Origin: Bacilli bacterium
GTDB taxonomy: Bacteria; Bacillota_I; Bacilli_A; RF39; UBA660
Reading direction: 5' to 3'
NCBI GenBank assembly: GCA_016302935.1
Contig: JAEDMO010000042.1
Span: 1-7,407, forward strand
Length of the DNA: 7,407 nt
In this document: positions 6,026 to 7,407 of the stretch, piece after piece
Layout: every line of letters begins with the position of its first letter
Position numbering within the stretch: position 1 is the first letter of the stretch
Notes under the pieces: model-generated
Seen by the model: only the letters and a program-made list of their open reading frames with translations
What the model was told of the DNA's origin: nothing
The model's database searches: none
Program-made: the position numbers and the translations under genes

Positions 6026-6372
6026 ACTACTGTATCAATATCACTTTCATTTTCTATTTTAATTACTATTTTATTAGGAAGACATATAATTGGGGTGTAG
6101 CTATTTGAAACCCAACCTTGATAAGAGCATAGATGTCTTTTGCTGGTTTCTTCTTTTACTCTTATTTTGTTTATATCAGTTTCTATTACTACATTTCCTA
6201 AGTATCCTTTTACTACATATTCTTTTTTCTTATCAAGATTTACTTTTAATATTACTTCATCATTATAATATATTAAGGCTACATTGGATTTACTAGTTTT
6301 TTTTAGACTAAATAGCATTATAATGCATATTAAGATAATTATCGATATTAGGATATAATCACTTTTCTTCAT
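6019..6372 (-). CDS. NusG domain II-containing membrane-anchored protein (EetA-like)
   Basis: This 117-residue protein has one N-terminal membrane helix (about residues 5-23) and then a small extracytoplasmic NusG_II domain (PF07009 type). Key landmarks are VVIETD at 61-66, a Cys and QGW in HLCSYQGW (80-87), and IICLPN at 95-100 near the end, so C82 and C97 are the conserved pair, possibly a disulfide or ligand site. The length is typical for this short family. Despite the domain name it is not a transcription factor; such proteins recur beside apbE, Gx-family and FMN_bind genes, and EetA of Listeria is recalled as one. The ATG overlaps the end of apbE by 14 nt and uses AGAAGGAT inside that gene as ribosome binding site. 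It ends in TGA 4 nt before the next gene. The exact role is unknown. Confidence 0.88.
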   Translation of the reverse strand: MKKSDYILISIIILICIIMLFSLKKTSKSNVALIYYNDEVILKVNLDKKKEYVVKGYLGNVVIETDINKIRVKEETSKRHLCSYQGWVSNSYTPIICLPNKIVIKIENESDIDTVVR

Positions 6373-7336
6373 ATTTATTAAATCCTTCTGATTTTAATAT
6401 GGTATTTTCATCTACATATATTATTGCTTCTAAATTATCAGTGCTGTTTACTAGCTTAATAGCATCACTAGGTTTAAGTAAGAATAAATAAGTAGACATA
6501 ATATCAGCATATGCGGAAGATGATGTTATAACGGTCACTCCTTTACTGTAATTAGCAGGATATAGTGTTTTAGGATTTATTATGTGATTATATCTAACAT
6601 CGTTGACTTCATAATATCTTTGGTAGTCCCCACTGGTAACAACCGATACATTGTTAGCTTTAATCTTGGTTAAAAGAGTATCGTTTTCTGGATGCTGAAT
6701 TCCAATTACATATTTATCTTTATTGTAATGCTCTCCTACTTTAACGTTGCCTCCAGCATTAATCAGATATTTTTTTATTCCTAGGCTTTCTATATAATTA
6801 CCTACTACTTCAGTAGCATATCCTTTACAAAGACCACCTAAATCTAGTTTGACACCATTTCTTTTTTTATAAACATTGTTATTTAATGATATATCATTTA
6901 TGTTTATACTTTGGGTATTTTTTAATTCATCTATGGAAGGAACGGATTTTTTTTCTTCCATATATTTTTTCCATATAGCAGATACATTGCCAATGGCAAT
7001 ATTAAATAGACCATCTGTTTTAGAGTAATATTCAAGTCCATAATTAATTATTTCACTTAATTTAGGATCAATATTAATCTCTTCATCATTTTTTAATACT
7101 TCATTTAAGTAGTAAACATTAACTAGATTTTCATATTCATCATAACGATTACAAAGATTATCATATTCTTTATAAATATTATTTATATTATCATATATAT
7201 AATCAATATTAGGATTATCAGTATATATTTTTACATTAATATATGTATCCATATAAAAGATATTTCTACTTTTTTCTTGATTGTTGCTACATCCTACTAA
7301 AGTAAGAATAGTTAGTAATATTATTATTTTTTTCAT
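6359..7336 (-). CDS. apbE: FAD:protein FMN transferase, lipoprotein (ApbE/FmnB)
   Basis: This 325-residue enzyme cleaves FAD and transfers FMN to a Thr/Ser of target proteins outside the membrane. A signal peptide ends in LVGC, with C16 lipidated, so it is surface-anchored, like Listeria FmnB. ApbE motifs occur in order: MDTYINV at 29-35, DLGGLCKGYA at 165-174, NAGGN at 194-198, TSGDYQRYY at 234-242, HIINPKTLYPA at 251-261, and YADIMST at 276-282 whose D278 and T282 match the Mg2+ ligands. Two departures from the common pattern are seen: Cys170 for the usual Ala of DLGGIAKGY, and Leu258 for Gly in the PKTGYP motif. Both may be tolerated. Its obvious substrate is the FMN-binding lipoprotein at 4991-5455. 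AGGTGA precedes the ATG. The gene ends in TGA and overlaps the next gene by 14 nt. Confidence 0.95.
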   Translation of the reverse strand: MKKIIILLTILTLVGCSNNQEKSRNIFYMDTYINVKIYTDNPNIDYIYDNINNIYKEYDNLCNRYDEYENLVNVYYLNEVLKNDEEINIDPKLSEIINYGLEYYSKTDGLFNIAIGNVSAIWKKYMEEKKSVPSIDELKNTQSININDISLNNNVYKKRNGVKLDLGGLCKGYATEVVGNYIESLGIKKYLINAGGNVKVGEHYNKDKYVIGIQHPENDTLLTKIKANNVSVVTSGDYQRYYEVNDVRYNHIINPKTLYPANYSKGVTVITSSSAYADIMSTYLFLLKPSDAIKLVNSTDNLEAIIYVDENTILKSEGFNKYEEK

Positions 7337-7352
7337 TATCTCACCTATTTAT

Positions 7353-7363
7353 ATTTTAGCATA
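7353..7363 (-). promoter_or_regulatory. Extended -10 promoter of the apbE operon
   Basis: The minus strand reads TATGCTAAAAT, an extended -10 (TGC then TAAAAT). It matches the lipoprotein promoter TATGCTATAAT at 10 of 11 positions. A weak -35 (TTTAAT, 7376-7381) stands 17 nt away. The predicted start near 7346 leaves only about 10 nt before the ATG, barely including the ribosome binding site, so the leader would be very short or the true start slightly upstream. Confidence 0.55.
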
Positions 7364-7387
7364 CAAAGTAAAAATATTAAAGAAAAA

Positions 7388-7407
7388 CTATGTCAATTAT
7401 GACATAG
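7388..7407 (-). terminator. Hairpin at the right edge, likely terminator of an upstream gene
   Basis: CTATGTCA and TGACATAG are perfect 8-bp inverted arms around a 4-nt centre. On the minus strand the hairpin is followed by TTTTTCTTT, which fits an intrinsic terminator for a gene lying beyond the window. The stem may extend past the window edge. A protein-binding operator upstream of the apbE promoter is the alternative. TTGACA within it is too far (32 nt) from the apbE -10 box to be its -35. Confidence 0.5.

Noticed and set aside
6019..6372. Transcription elongation factor NusG.
   Set aside because: It has a membrane helix and only the NusG_II-type domain, no NGN or KOW domain, and sits in an electron-transfer cluster.
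7391..7396. TTGACA (minus strand) as the -35 box of the apbE promoter.
   Set aside because: It is 32 nt from the TAAAAT -10 box, too far for a sigma-A-type promoter, and no good -10 box lies at 16-18 nt from it.

Overview
The window is a very AT-rich bacterial segment with low-GC Gram-positive (Bacillota) features. It has strong AAGGAGG- and AAGGTGA-type ribosome binding sites, TGG-only tryptophan codons, two genes ending in TGA, lipobox lipoproteins and tightly packed genes. The TGA stops and absence of in-frame TGA argue for the standard bacterial code and against Mycoplasma/Spiroplasma code 4. A small-genome Bacilli lineage (Erysipelotrichales-, RF39- or Acholeplasma-like) would fit, but the sequence alone cannot fix the taxon. 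No rRNA, tRNA, CRISPR array or mobile element is seen, and no gene-free gap exceeds about 110 bases.

Left block (1-3745, all minus strand). A 106-residue protein of unknown function (3745-3425) is followed by a hairpin and a separate promoter. That promoter drives lemA (3319-2756), a large DUF2207 membrane protein with a Ser/Gly-rich tail (2714-669), and a YgjP/DUF45-type zinc metallopeptidase (about 688-17). The peptidase start lies inside the last codons of the DUF2207 gene. LemA next to DUF2207 is a recurring pair in bacteria; the added peptidase suggests an envelope-associated function that is not defined.

Centre (3746-4999, plus strand). A single FtsW/RodA/SpoVE-family peptidoglycan glycosyltransferase is transcribed from an extended -10 promoter, divergently from the unknown gene. 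It ends at a hairpin that also serves the convergent gene on the other strand.

Right block (4991-7407, minus strand). The order of transcription is apbE (FMN transferase lipoprotein), a NusG-domain-II protein, a Gx/heptaprenyl-diphosphate-synthase-component-I-like membrane protein, and a single-domain FMN-binding lipoprotein with a covalent flavinylation motif. The first three overlap or nearly touch. The last has its own strong promoter. The set matches the flavinylation part of Listeria-type flavin-based extracellular electron transfer loci (FmnB, EetA, EetB and PplA-like parts). The NADH dehydrogenase and demethylmenaquinone genes of such loci are not in this window. The inferred job is to attach FMN to the surface lipoprotein so that it can carry electrons outside the membrane.
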